A stretch of DNA of 64,000 nt from Sulfuricella denitrificans skB26 (GTDB taxonomy: Bacteria > Pseudomonadota > Gammaproteobacteria > Burkholderiales > Sulfuricellaceae): NCBI RefSeq assembly GCF_000297055.2, contig NC_022357.1, positions 1,612,001-1,676,000 of the forward strand. Direction: 5' to 3'. Under the pieces are notes generated by a model. It worked only from the letters and a program-made list of their open reading frames with translations, was not told where the DNA came from and ran no database searches. Positions 8,901 through 20,562 of this stretch are shown piece by piece. A program made the translations under genes and the position numbers. Position 1 is the stretch's first letter; each line of letters opens with the position of its first letter.

Positions 8901-9376
8901 CGCTCAAGGCAGGCAATGAGCCCGACATTGCCGAGCCGCTCGGCATCACCACCGAAATCAACCTGCACAGCCCGGCATTGCTGCCCAACGACTATTGCGG
9001 CGATGTCAACGAGCGCCTGACCCTGTACAAGCGCCTGGCAAACTGCGCCACCCTGGATGAACTGGATCAGCTCCACGAAGAACTGATCGATCGTTTCGGC
9101 CTGCTGCCGTCGCAGGCCAGCGCCTTGCTCGACACGCACCGCCTGCGCATCCTCGCCAAACCGCTCGGCATCGCCAAAATCGATGCGAGCAGCAGCGGCA
9201 TCCTGCTGCAATTCATCCCCAATCCGCCGATCGACCCGGTTAAAATCATTCAGATGATCCAGAGCAAGCCCGGCTGCAAGCTGGCTGGACCTGACCGGCT
9301 TAAAGTCAGCCGCGAGATGCCGGAAGTGAAAAACAGGGTGGAAGAGGTTGTGCGGTTGCTGAAGGAGCTGGGGTAA
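5939..9376 (+). CDS. mfd: Transcription-repair coupling factor Mfd
   Basis: Mfd displaces RNA polymerase stalled at DNA lesions and recruits UvrA. The product of 1145 residues has the family length. An N-terminal UvrB-like region (GEYSVRGGIVDLFP) is followed by the RNA-polymerase-interacting domain (HGIGRYLGL), then a RecG-like helicase core with Walker A GDVGFGKTE, the DEEH box, TATPIPRTL, and motif VI in LRGRVGRS. A C-terminal TRCF domain follows. The ATG at 5939 is preferred because the one at 5915 lies inside a TATAAT. Residues about 335-352 are a low-complexity insertion rich in Ser, Thr and Gln. Confidence 0.97.
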   Translation: MLSGQPLPAPGSRKRYASLQGSSDALALAQLAIQKRPLIILTETAADAQRLHDEIPYFAPDLSVHLLPDWETLPYDQFSPHQDLISERLATLYQISQNACDVAIIPATTALYRLPPREFLAAHTFFLKQGTQLDLDALRGQLTLAGYTHVTQVISPGEYSVRGGIVDLFPMGSPLPYRIDLFDNEIESIRTFDADTQRSIYPVKDVRLLPAREFPLDKIGQDTFRRNFREKFEGDPSKSRLYKDVSQGLAPHGIEYYLPLFFESTATLFDYLPQDALICQYHGLEIAAQNFWRDTQSRYQLLRGDRNRPLLPPQELFLPVEALFTALKPYPRIELSTDNQDTELSTQGSSLPLPSVQVDRRADNPVSRLQQFVADFDGRILILAESLGRRETMLQYLMEHGLKPVPCETYADFMGSQEKFMLGTGPLSTGFVLPASPTHLSLAFITETELYATQVRQTRRRDAARKSTMENMLRDLSEVRINDPVVHEQHGIGRYLGLVSLDLGEGETEFLLLEYAGGDKLYVPVSHLYLIGRYSGASPESAPLHKLGSGQWEKAKKKALKQARDTAAELLNLYAQRAARQGHVFQIKPQDYEAFSASFEFEETPDQAAAIQAVIEDMTSGKPMDRLVCGDVGFGKTEVALRAAFVAVADGKQVAILVPTTLLAEQHFQNFTDRFSEWPIKIAELSRFRSAKEQTEALKGMAEGKIDIVIGTHKLIQKDIKFNNLGLVIVDEEHRFGVRQKEQLKALRAEVDVLTLTATPIPRTLSMSLEGLRDFSVIATAPQRRLSIKTFVSPDSDGIIREAVLRELKRGGQIYFLHNEVETILNVQEKLTQLLPEARIAVAHGQLRERELEHVMRDFYQQRFNLLLCTTIIETGIDIPTANTIIIHRADKFGLAQLHQLRGRVGRSHHQAYAYLLTPPGEDGITPQARKRLDAIQSLEDLGAGFYLSMHDLEIRGAGEVLGESQSGDMQEIGFNLYADMLNRAVKALKAGNEPDIAEPLGITTEINLHSPALLPNDYCGDVNERLTLYKRLANCATLDELDQLHEELIDRFGLLPSQASALLDTHRLRILAKPLGIAKIDASSSGILLQFIPNPPIDPVKIIQMIQSKPGCKLAGPDRLKVSREMPEVKNRVEEVVRLLKELG

Positions 9377-9385
9377 TCTGTAGAA

Positions 9386-9428
9386 ATTCAGACTAGGTCT
9401 TGCCTGCTGCGCAGGATCAAGTCTGAAT
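9386..9428. terminator. Nested inverted repeat downstream of mfd
   Basis: The outer arms attcagact (9386-9394) and agtctgaat (9420-9428) enclose an inner cctgc/gcagg pair. It begins 10 bases after the mfd stop, so a role in ending mfd transcription is likely. No T-run follows, so a classical intrinsic terminator is not certain. Confidence 0.45.
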
Positions 9429-10104
9429 CTGTAAAGGCTGCCTCGTGCCAGCTCCTGCCGTTCGCCATTCACCAGCCAGTGGCGGCAAGATACAAATTGC
9501 GGCCGTTGAGATACGGTTACAGTAATAACCCTCCTATCAACAATAGGGGAATCCCCGATTGAAAATGATCAGAATGGGCGTAAGGTCGAATTCATAACTT
9601 TTTTCGGAGAAATTATAAATTGCCACCGATAAAGACCCACACCTTTCATACGACATATCCAGTAGAAATAAATACCCCAGTATTCTCGCTGATGGCGTTG
9701 TGTACGACAGAATCAACATTATTCATGAGTTCTTCTGAGTATTGGGTTACACAAATGAAATAGCGGTAACTAAAATGCTGCCCGATGAATTCATCTGGAA
9801 CACACGTTCTGGTGACGGTGCCGCAAAAACTATCAATGCCTTCAGTCAAAAATCACAGAGTATTTATTTAATCACTCTGAAAAGTTCAGAAAAGAGTATG
9901 GCACTGAAAATGCAATATTCTGGGAATGATGCATGCTTGACAAGATAGATGGCAGCGATATTTGCGTTGATTGTTCAATGCACCCCTCCAATTGTATTAA
10001 TGAGAAAATAATTGATGCCTTATTGCCCTAGCTCGTCCAATGGCCTTGCTGATCACGCTGATCGGCTTGAGTATCGACAAGACACGGATCAAGGAAGATT
10101 CAAA
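9429..10104. other. AT-rich gene-poor stretch with possible coding remnants
   Basis: No complete gene is convincing in these 676 bases, which are visibly more AT-rich than their surroundings. Two protein-like fragments stand out on the plus strand. One is a 37-codon open run at 9816-9929 whose end reads EKFRKEYGTENAIFWE. The other is a 30-codon run at 10016-10108 containing MALLITLIGL, whose TGA overlaps the start of the next gene as ATGA. They look like decayed or truncated genes. Short open frames on the minus strand here lack ribosome sites and protein-like composition. Confidence 0.5.
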
Positions 10105-12201
10105 ATGATCACACCAAATATCCCTGAGAGAAAGGGAGTTGATTTTACGCAGGAAGCATTGGCGACACTTTTCCAACAACTGACGGAGCGCATCCGGGAA
10201 GTCTTCTGGATCGTTTCCCCAGATTGGCAAGAGGTCATCTATATCAGTCCAGGTTACGAGAAAATCTGGGGTCGGTCTTGCGAGAGCCTCTATGCCAGAC
10301 CACTGTATTGGCAGGATTCCGTCGTTGATGCAGACCGCGAACAAGTCATTGCTGCGATGATGAGCATAAAAAGCACCGGAGACCTGTCTGATGTCGCCTT
10401 CCCGGAGTATCGAATACGCCGACCTGATGGCTCTGAACGGTGGATATGCGCGCGCACCTTTCCCCTCTTTGATGCAGAAGGGAATTTTCATCGAATCGCC
10501 GGAATTGCTGAAGACATCACCGAGTGCGAACAAGCCGAGGCAGGGCTAAGGGAGAGCGAAGATTTCGTAAAGGCAATTGCCGACCATATTCCCGCCCTAC
10601 TGGGGTACTGGACCCCGGAGCTTCGTTACACCTTTGCGAGCAAAGAATACACTAAATTATTTGGCCACACAGAGGAGGAAATGCAGGGTATCCGGATACA
10701 GGATCTGGTGGGTGATGAACTGTTTAAGGAACGCGAACCCTACATTCGCGCTGCATTGCGTGGCGAACCCAATTCGTTTGAAGGCAAACTGCCCAAGCCC
10801 GATAGTGAAACCCTGCACGTTTTGGCCCAATACATACCGCACAAAGTAAATGGCCAAGTGCAGGGTGTTTTTGGGTTGGTCACTGACATTACGGCGATCA
10901 AGCGGAGCCAAGAACAGCTTCGGGTTAGCGATGCGGCCCTGAAAGCGGTCTCTCAAGGCGTAGTCATCAGGGATCCAGGCCAGTGCATCCTCTCGGCGAA
11001 TGATGCCTTTTCCTCGATCACTGGCTACAGTCCGACAGAAATCATTGGCAGTGATTACTGCTTATTGGTAGGGCCGCTTACAGATCCACAGCAGGCCGAT
11101 CGGATACGCATGGCTTTTAAGAATGGCACGGAATTCTCCGGCGACATTCTCCACTATCGCAAAGACGGCAGCGCATTCTGGAATGAGCTGACGATCTCTC
11201 CTGTGCGCAACGAGCAAGGGCATTTGACCCACTTTGTCGGCATCACTCGCGACATCACCGAACGCAAACACACAGAAGCAGCGCTCAGCATTGCCGCTGC
11301 GGCTTTTGAATCGCAGGAAGGCATGATGATCACTGATGCCAACAGTGTGATTCTACAGGTCAACCGCGCCTTCACCGAAATCTCGGGCTACACAACAGAG
11401 GAAGTTGTGGGCCAGACCCCGCGCCTGTTCAAATCAGGTCGTCACAATGCGGACTTTTATGCCGAAATGTGGGACTGCATCAAGTGCACGGGGGGTTGGC
11501 AGGGTGAAATCTGGGACCGGCGAAAGAATGGTGAAATCTATCCGAAATGGCTGACCATCACGGCAGTGAAATCGGATGACGGAACCATTACCCACTACGT
11601 CGGTGCGCACACCGACATCTCCACTCGCAAGGCGAAGGAAGACGTGATCAAGAACATGGCTTTCTATGATCCGTTGACCCAATTGCCGAACCGGCATCTG
11701 CTTAACGACCGCTTGAGTCAGGCCATGGCAGCCAGTAAGCGCAGTGGTTACTATAGTGCACTGATGTTTCTTGATTTGGATAATTTCAAGCCCCTCAATG
11801 ATACGCATGGGCATATAGCCGGCGACTTGCTGTTGATTGAAGCTGCGGATCGCCTGAATAAATGTGTGCGCGAGATGGACACAGTGGCGCGCTTTGGTGG
11901 TGATGAGTTTGTCGTGATGCTCAATGGACTGGATACGGATGAAGCCGAATCGACTTCCCAAGCTGAGATAGTTGCGGAAAAAATCCGTATTGCGTTATCC
12001 GAACCCTATTGGTTGACCATCAAGCACGAGGGAGGAATTGATTCCACCATGAAATATCATTGCACGGCGAGCATCGGCGTGTCCTTGTTTTTCAACTATG
12101 AAGCCAGCCAGGGCGACATTCTCAAGAGAGCTGATATGGCAATGTATCAAGCCAAAAAGTCAGGGAGAAATTTGATTCGGTTTCATGACTCGAAAGCTTG
12201 A
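10105..12201 (+). CDS. Diguanylate cyclase with four PAS domains
   Basis: The protein makes cyclic di-GMP. At 698 residues it has four consecutive PAS/PAC modules (about 25-135, 145-260, 270-385 and 395-510) and a C-terminal GGDEF domain. The active-site GGDEF is intact at residues 598-602. REMD lies exactly five residues before it and forms the inhibitory I-site RxxD, so product feedback is expected. No membrane segment or EAL domain is present, so it is a soluble sensor. AAGGAAG precedes the ATG at 10105; the frame stays open to 10012 but that extension lacks a ribosome site. The ligand cannot be read from sequence. Confidence 0.92.
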   Translation: MITPNIPERKGVDFTQEALATLFQQLTERIREVFWIVSPDWQEVIYISPGYEKIWGRSCESLYARPLYWQDSVVDADREQVIAAMMSIKSTGDLSDVAFPEYRIRRPDGSERWICARTFPLFDAEGNFHRIAGIAEDITECEQAEAGLRESEDFVKAIADHIPALLGYWTPELRYTFASKEYTKLFGHTEEEMQGIRIQDLVGDELFKEREPYIRAALRGEPNSFEGKLPKPDSETLHVLAQYIPHKVNGQVQGVFGLVTDITAIKRSQEQLRVSDAALKAVSQGVVIRDPGQCILSANDAFSSITGYSPTEIIGSDYCLLVGPLTDPQQADRIRMAFKNGTEFSGDILHYRKDGSAFWNELTISPVRNEQGHLTHFVGITRDITERKHTEAALSIAAAAFESQEGMMITDANSVILQVNRAFTEISGYTTEEVVGQTPRLFKSGRHNADFYAEMWDCIKCTGGWQGEIWDRRKNGEIYPKWLTITAVKSDDGTITHYVGAHTDISTRKAKEDVIKNMAFYDPLTQLPNRHLLNDRLSQAMAASKRSGYYSALMFLDLDNFKPLNDTHGHIAGDLLLIEAADRLNKCVREMDTVARFGGDEFVVMLNGLDTDEAESTSQAEIVAEKIRIALSEPYWLTIKHEGGIDSTMKYHCTASIGVSLFFNYEASQGDILKRADMAMYQAKKSGRNLIRFHDSKA

Positions 12202-12348
12202 GCGACTGTATAGAGGGCGGAATCGGACGGTCGAGGCCGTGGTGCTGAATGTATCTATGAGAGTCGACAGCGGAAGGTTAAGACAATATAATCAACACTT
12301 CCCAGTGCCCGGATTTATCCGAACCGGCGAGCCAGTACCATCTGCTCC

Positions 12349-12693
12349 CTAGGGCTTGGCCGACTCCACCTGGGGCGAGGCTTTCTTCTCCACCTCAGGC
12401 TGTGCACGTGCCGCCGGCTTAGATTCTTCCAGCACCTGAAAAAAAATCTCATCGCGCTTGATCATGCCCAGTTCGCTGCGGGCGCGCTCCTCGATGGCGT
12501 CGTAACCCTGCTTGAGGTCGCGCACTTCAGCATCGAGAGAGGCATTGCGCGCTCTCAGTTTCAGGTTGACTTCCTTCTGTTGCGTGGATTCGCGGTCGAC
12601 CTCCCATACCCGCAGCCAACTACCCTTCCCCAACCACAAGGGATATTGAAGCGCGGCAATCAGCACGACGAAGATCAGGGTCAGCCAGCGCAT
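12349..12693 (-). CDS. ftsB: Cell division protein FtsB
   Basis: FtsB is a bitopic inner-membrane protein that forms the FtsQLB complex and helps activate septal peptidoglycan synthesis. The 114-residue product has one N-terminal membrane helix (about residues 3-20), then a coiled coil typical of the DivIC family, with conserved [17 protein letters not shown] at about 69-85. The C-terminal tail of about 25 residues rich in Lys, Pro and Glu is longer than in Escherichia coli. It follows eno by 13 bases, the usual proteobacterial order. Confidence 0.93.
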   Translation of the reverse strand: MRWLTLIFVVLIAALQYPLWLGKGSWLRVWEVDRESTQQKEVNLKLRARNASLDAEVRDLKQGYDAIEERARSELGMIKRDEIFFQVLEESKPAARAQPEVEKKASPQVESAKP

Positions 12694-12706
12694 CTCGCGA
12701 CAGTTT

Positions 12707-14011
<1,305 letters not shown>

Positions 14012-14063
14012 TTAGATCACAACTTAATTTAATGACTTACACACTGGCCACCGACAGTGGGTT

Positions 14064-16615
<2,552 letters not shown>

Positions 16616-16655
16616 TTAAAGCTAAACATCAGTTAAACAAGTTTCACAAAACGAT

Positions 16656-16699
16656 TTGCAAACTTCAGGGGGTGTGGCATAATAAGAACAATTCTCATT
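16656..16699 (+). promoter_or_regulatory. Fur-regulated promoter of feoAB
   Basis: A -35 TTGCAA (16656-16661) and a -10 CATAAT (16678-16683) are spaced by 16 bases. The -10 is overlapped by a near-palindrome, AATAAGAAcaaTTCTCATT (16681-16699), which matches a Fur box. Iron-bound Fur is expected to repress the fusion gene that begins at 16718. Confidence 0.75.
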
Positions 16700-16717
16700 A
16701 AACCAAGTCTAAAAAGC

Positions 16718-18742
16718 ATGACTACCGTTAATCTGGAAACTCTCAAAGTCGGCGAATTTGCCACTATCGCGGCAGTGCACACTGATCGCGCGCTTTCTTA
16801 TCGTCTTGCGGCACTGGGCTTCCGCATCGGAAAACGTATCGAAGTCATCCGCCATGGTCGTTTTTCCGGCCCACTGCACGTCCGCATCGGCGCTACCGAC
16901 ATCATGCTGCGCAAAAAAAGAAGCGCAGAAAATAGAGGTTCAAACGCTAGTCTGATGAAACGCGTCGCCTTGGTGGGCATGCCAAACACCGGCAAATCCA
17001 CGTTCTTCAACCGTGCCACAGGCGCTTCGGCCCGGGTCGGCAACTGGCCGGGTATCACTGTCGATCTGCTCGGCGCCAAGTTGCTGCTCGCCGGCGAGAT
17101 GGTCGAGCTGGTTGACCTGCCCGGCATCTACGACTTGCACGGCTTCTCCGACGACGAACAGGTAGTTCGCCATTTCCTGGAAAACAATCCAGTCGATCTG
17201 GTCGTCATCATCCTCAACGCCACTCAGATCGAGCGCCAGCTCAGTCTTGCCCTGCAACTCAAGCAGTTGTGCCTACCTGCCGTGTTGCTGCTGAACATGG
17301 TCGACGAAGCCAAAAAATTTGGCATCACCATCGATGCCAAAAAAATGTCGAGCTCACTGGACATGCCAGTTGTCATGCTTAGTGCCAAATATGGCAACGG
17401 CTATCAGGACGCGCACCAGATCATTACCCAGGCCATTCAAAACAGTGCGCCGATCCCGCCCGAAAAACTGCAACTCCTGCTGGCGGCTGATGACCAGATC
17501 GAAACTGACATGGAGACCGTGCTCAAGCAAACCGTCCAGGTGCCGGTTCAGATGTCGGATAATCTGACCACCCAGCTTGATCGCCTCATGCTTCACCCCT
17601 GGCTCGGGTTGCCGCTCTTCTTTTTGATCATGTATCTGCTGTTCCAGGCCATCTTCCTGCTCGGAAAACCTTTGCAGGATGGCGTCGCGTGGCTGCTAGA
17701 AGCTTTCAAACAGGGTGCGCTGGAGCCTTTGCTGGCGGGGTTGCCAGCGGCACTGCATGGCCTGCTGATTGAGGGCATCTACAATGGCGTGGGCACCGTC
17801 GCCACTTTCGTCCCCATTATCGTTCTGTTCTTCCTGTTCATGGCGCTGGTTGAGGATAGCGGCTACCTGTCGCGCGCCGCGTTCCTGATGGACGCGCTGA
17901 TGGCCAAGCTGGGACTGGATGGGCGCAGCTTCGTCATGATGCTGCTCGGTTTCGGCTGCAACGTTCCCGCGCTGATGGGCACACGGGTCATGCGCTCGCG
18001 CAGCCTGCGCCTGCTGACCATGCTGGTAATCCCGTTTTCGCTGTGTTCGGCGCGGCTACAGGTCTTCGTTTTCATCACTGCGGCGATTTTTTCGCCCAAG
18101 GCAGCGCCGCTGGTGCTTTTCAGCTTGTACCTGTTCAGTTTCGCCGCTGCCTTCATCACCGCGCTGCTGTTCAAAAATCGTTTCCAGAACAACGAGCCGT
18201 TCATCCTCGAATTGCCGCCCTACCGCTTCCCTACCCTCCGCCAGATGGTTCTGCGCGGCTGGCACGAAGTCCGCCATTTCCTTAATCGCGCCAGCAAGTT
18301 CATCATCGCCGGCGTGGTGCTGGTATGGCTGCTGACGCATTTTCCCCAGAATGTGGCACCGGGCAGCCTCGACACTTGGGCCGGGATGATCGGCCAGTTC
18401 ATGGAACCGGTACTCGCGCCCATCGGCATCGACCAGCATCTTGCTATCGCCCTGATTTTCGGTTTTGTCGCCAAGGAAATCGTTGTCGGCTCGCTGGCGG
18501 TGATCTACGGCCTCGAAGGTTCGGCGCTGACTGGCATGATGGCGCAGCAACTGGATTGGGTGCAGGCATACAGCTTCATGCTGTTCACCCTGATTTATAC
18601 GCCCTGCCTGTCCACCATCGCCACGATCCGCAGCGAATCGAAGAGCATGCCCTACACCTTGTTCGCCGTTGGCTTTCCCCTGGGGCTGGCATGGCTGTTG
18701 AGTTTCGCCTTTTACCAGACCGCCAGGGCATTGGGTTATTAA
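16718..18742 (+). CDS. feoB: Ferrous iron transporter, FeoA-FeoB fusion
   Basis: The 674-residue protein imports Fe2+ across the inner membrane. Residues 1-75 form an SH3-like FeoA domain. A FeoB G domain begins at about residue 80 (MKRVALVGMPNTGKS), with G3 DLPG and the G4 variant NMVD. Membrane Gate and core regions follow (about 290-670) with the family cysteine motif GFGCNVPAL. FeoA and FeoB are usually separate genes. The Fur-box promoter indicates iron repression. Its stop overlaps the convergent methyltransferase stop by 4 bases (TTAA). Confidence 0.95.
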   Translation: MTTVNLETLKVGEFATIAAVHTDRALSYRLAALGFRIGKRIEVIRHGRFSGPLHVRIGATDIMLRKKRSAENRGSNASLMKRVALVGMPNTGKSTFFNRATGASARVGNWPGITVDLLGAKLLLAGEMVELVDLPGIYDLHGFSDDEQVVRHFLENNPVDLVVIILNATQIERQLSLALQLKQLCLPAVLLLNMVDEAKKFGITIDAKKMSSSLDMPVVMLSAKYGNGYQDAHQIITQAIQNSAPIPPEKLQLLLAADDQIETDMETVLKQTVQVPVQMSDNLTTQLDRLMLHPWLGLPLFFLIMYLLFQAIFLLGKPLQDGVAWLLEAFKQGALEPLLAGLPAALHGLLIEGIYNGVGTVATFVPIIVLFFLFMALVEDSGYLSRAAFLMDALMAKLGLDGRSFVMMLLGFGCNVPALMGTRVMRSRSLRLLTMLVIPFSLCSARLQVFVFITAAIFSPKAAPLVLFSLYLFSFAAAFITALLFKNRFQNNEPFILELPPYRFPTLRQMVLRGWHEVRHFLNRASKFIIAGVVLVWLLTHFPQNVAPGSLDTWAGMIGQFMEPVLAPIGIDQHLAIALIFGFVAKEIVVGSLAVIYGLEGSALTGMMAQQLDWVQAYSFMLFTLIYTPCLSTIATIRSESKSMPYTLFAVGFPLGLAWLLSFAFYQTARALGY

Positions 18743-19509
18743 CCGATCTGGCGAACCCGCTCAAAAAAACAGATAGCCGCCGCGGCTGCGGCATTCAACG
18801 ACTCGGCCGCCCCCGGCATGGGGATCATGACCCTGCTGTCGGCAGCTTCGAGCAAGCTTTCCGAAACCCCCGCCCCTTCATTGCCGATAACAAATGCCGT
18901 CTGGCCGCTCAAATCAAGGCTAAACAGTGTCTTTTCAGTGCCTAAGGTCGTTGCAACTACTTGCCCCTGAAAATTTCGCGCAACGGCCACCAAATCACTG
19001 CTTTCATGAATAGACAAATGAAAATGAGCACCCATGCCGGCTCTGAGTACCTTGGGAGACCAGGCATCGACACACCCCGTCGACAAATAAATCTGCCCGA
19101 TTCCGGCAGCAGCAGCGGATCGCAGGATAGAACCCAGATTGCCGGGATCCTGAATATCTTCAAGCAGCACACAGCAATTGACCTTCCCATCGACTGGCTG
19201 CGGAATCCGGATCAACGCAACTATCCCTGTCGGCGTGTCCACGGTCGAGATTTCCCGAAACAATTCATCGCTCAGGACGATCAAATTTTCCGGCGGCTGA
19301 TTATGGATAAAATCCCGTATTTCCGGATGATCCTGTGCTGAGACAGAAACCAGGATCGCCTCGGGCACTCCGCCCGCCTGATGATAGGCGGTGACCAGAT
19401 GGATGCCATCCAGCAGGGTTTTGCCTGCTTTCTTGCGCTCTTTCGACGAAGCGGCAAGTTTTCTGGCGCTTTTAAGCAATGGATTTTCTCTTGAAGTGAT
19501 CGTTTTCAT
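18739..19509 (-). CDS. TrmH/SpoU-family RNA 2'-O-methyltransferase
   Basis: The 256-residue SPOUT enzyme methylates ribose 2'-OH groups in rRNA or tRNA using S-adenosylmethionine. An N-terminal substrate-binding domain (about 1-95) precedes the knotted catalytic domain with its three motifs: LEDIQDPGNLGSILRSA, VIGNEGAGVS and MIPMPGAAESLN. The family does not fix the target; an RlmB-like or TsnR-like role is possible. It is divergent from the SenB-like gene across 48 bases and converges on feoAB. Confidence 0.9.
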   Translation of the reverse strand: MKTITSRENPLLKSARKLAASSKERKKAGKTLLDGIHLVTAYHQAGGVPEAILVSVSAQDHPEIRDFIHNQPPENLIVLSDELFREISTVDTPTGIVALIRIPQPVDGKVNCCVLLEDIQDPGNLGSILRSAAAAGIGQIYLSTGCVDAWSPKVLRAGMGAHFHLSIHESSDLVAVARNFQGQVVATTLGTEKTLFSLDLSGQTAFVIGNEGAGVSESLLEAADSRVMIPMPGAAESLNAAAAAAICFFERVRQIG

Positions 19510-19557
19510 GGTGGTTTTGTAGCCGGCCCGCTCCTGCTATAGTTCGCTCATCAATCT

Positions 19558-20562
19558 ATGAAAATCGTCATCGTAACACCAGCCGCCAGCCGCGTCAGGA
19601 ATGGCAACCGCAACACGGCACAGCGCTGGGCCACCTTCTTGCGTCAACTGGGGCATCGCGTCTGCGTGCAGGTCGAGTGGGATGGCAGCGGCGTTGACCT
19701 GATGCTGGCACTGCATGCACGACGCAGCCATGCTTCGATCAAGCGTTTTGCCGAATGCTGGCCGGAATTGCCGCTAATCGTGGCCCTGACCGGCACCGAC
19801 TTGTATCGCGACATCAGGAACGACTGCAGTGCGCAGGAGTCCATGCAACTGGCCACGCACCTGGTTGTGCTGCAGGAAATGGGGCTCAACGAGCTTGCCC
19901 CGGCATTGCGGGAAAAAACCCACGTCATTTATCAATCCGCTCGCCCTGTCAAATCGGTGCAGCCGTTCAAAAGATGCTTCGAAGCCTGTGTCATCGGCAA
20001 CTTGCGCGAAGAAAAAGACCCTTTCCGCAGTGCGCTCGCAGCCGCCCTATTGCCGGAGAATTCTGAAGTTCATATTACCCATATGGGACGCGCCCTGAAT
20101 GACGACATGGCGCGGCAGGCGCAGGTCCTGATGGAGAAAAATCCGCGTTACCACTGGTTGGGTGAACTGCCCCATTGGAAGGTAAGAAACAGGCTGGCCC
20201 GCTGCCGGCTGATGGTGATCACCTCCATCATGGAAGGCGGTGCAAATGTTGTATCAGAGGCGCTGGCGGTCGGTGTGCCGGTAATCGCCTCGGACATATC
20301 AGGCAATATCGGCATGCTCGGTGCCGACTATGCCGGCTTTTACCCTTGCGGAAATGAACGAGCCTTGGCCAGCCTGTTACTGCATGCGGAAACATCGCCG
20401 AAATTTTATGACCTGCTCAAGGCTCAGTGCGCCAAGCGAAAACCTCTGGTTGAACCCGGTCAAGAACTTGCCGGACTGGAACAGCTTATCGCGACCGCAT
20501 CGGCTACTTCTTCTTTGCCAGATGGGCCAATCCCTGCGCCGCGCGCAGGCAAAGCTGCTTGA
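19558..20562 (+). CDS. senB: SenB-like selenosugar synthase (TIGR04348 glycosyltransferase)
   Basis: The 334-residue GT-B glycosyltransferase resembles the TIGR04348 family by its opening KIVIVTPA, NGNRNTAQRWA, LHARRSH, VALTGTDLY and a GT4-type motif with Glu226 and Glu234 (EGGANVVSE). Members of this family were shown to be SenB, which joins selenophosphate to a UDP-sugar on the route to selenoneine. The partners senA and senC are not in this window, so the product here is uncertain. The last 23 residues look non-native: they read through the antisense end of the HDOD gene, with a 59-base convergent overlap. Confidence 0.8.
   Translation: MKIVIVTPAASRVRNGNRNTAQRWATFLRQLGHRVCVQVEWDGSGVDLMLALHARRSHASIKRFAECWPELPLIVALTGTDLYRDIRNDCSAQESMQLATHLVVLQEMGLNELAPALREKTHVIYQSARPVKSVQPFKRCFEACVIGNLREEKDPFRSALAAALLPENSEVHITHMGRALNDDMARQAQVLMEKNPRYHWLGELPHWKVRNRLARCRLMVITSIMEGGANVVSEALAVGVPVIASDISGNIGMLGADYAGFYPCGNERALASLLLHAETSPKFYDLLKAQCAKRKPLVEPGQELAGLEQLIATASATSSLPDGPIPAPRAGKAA

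Noticed and set aside
9742-9948. 68-residue plus-strand frame
   Set aside because: No ribosome site or protein-like pattern; a different frame in the same place looks more coding but is truncated.
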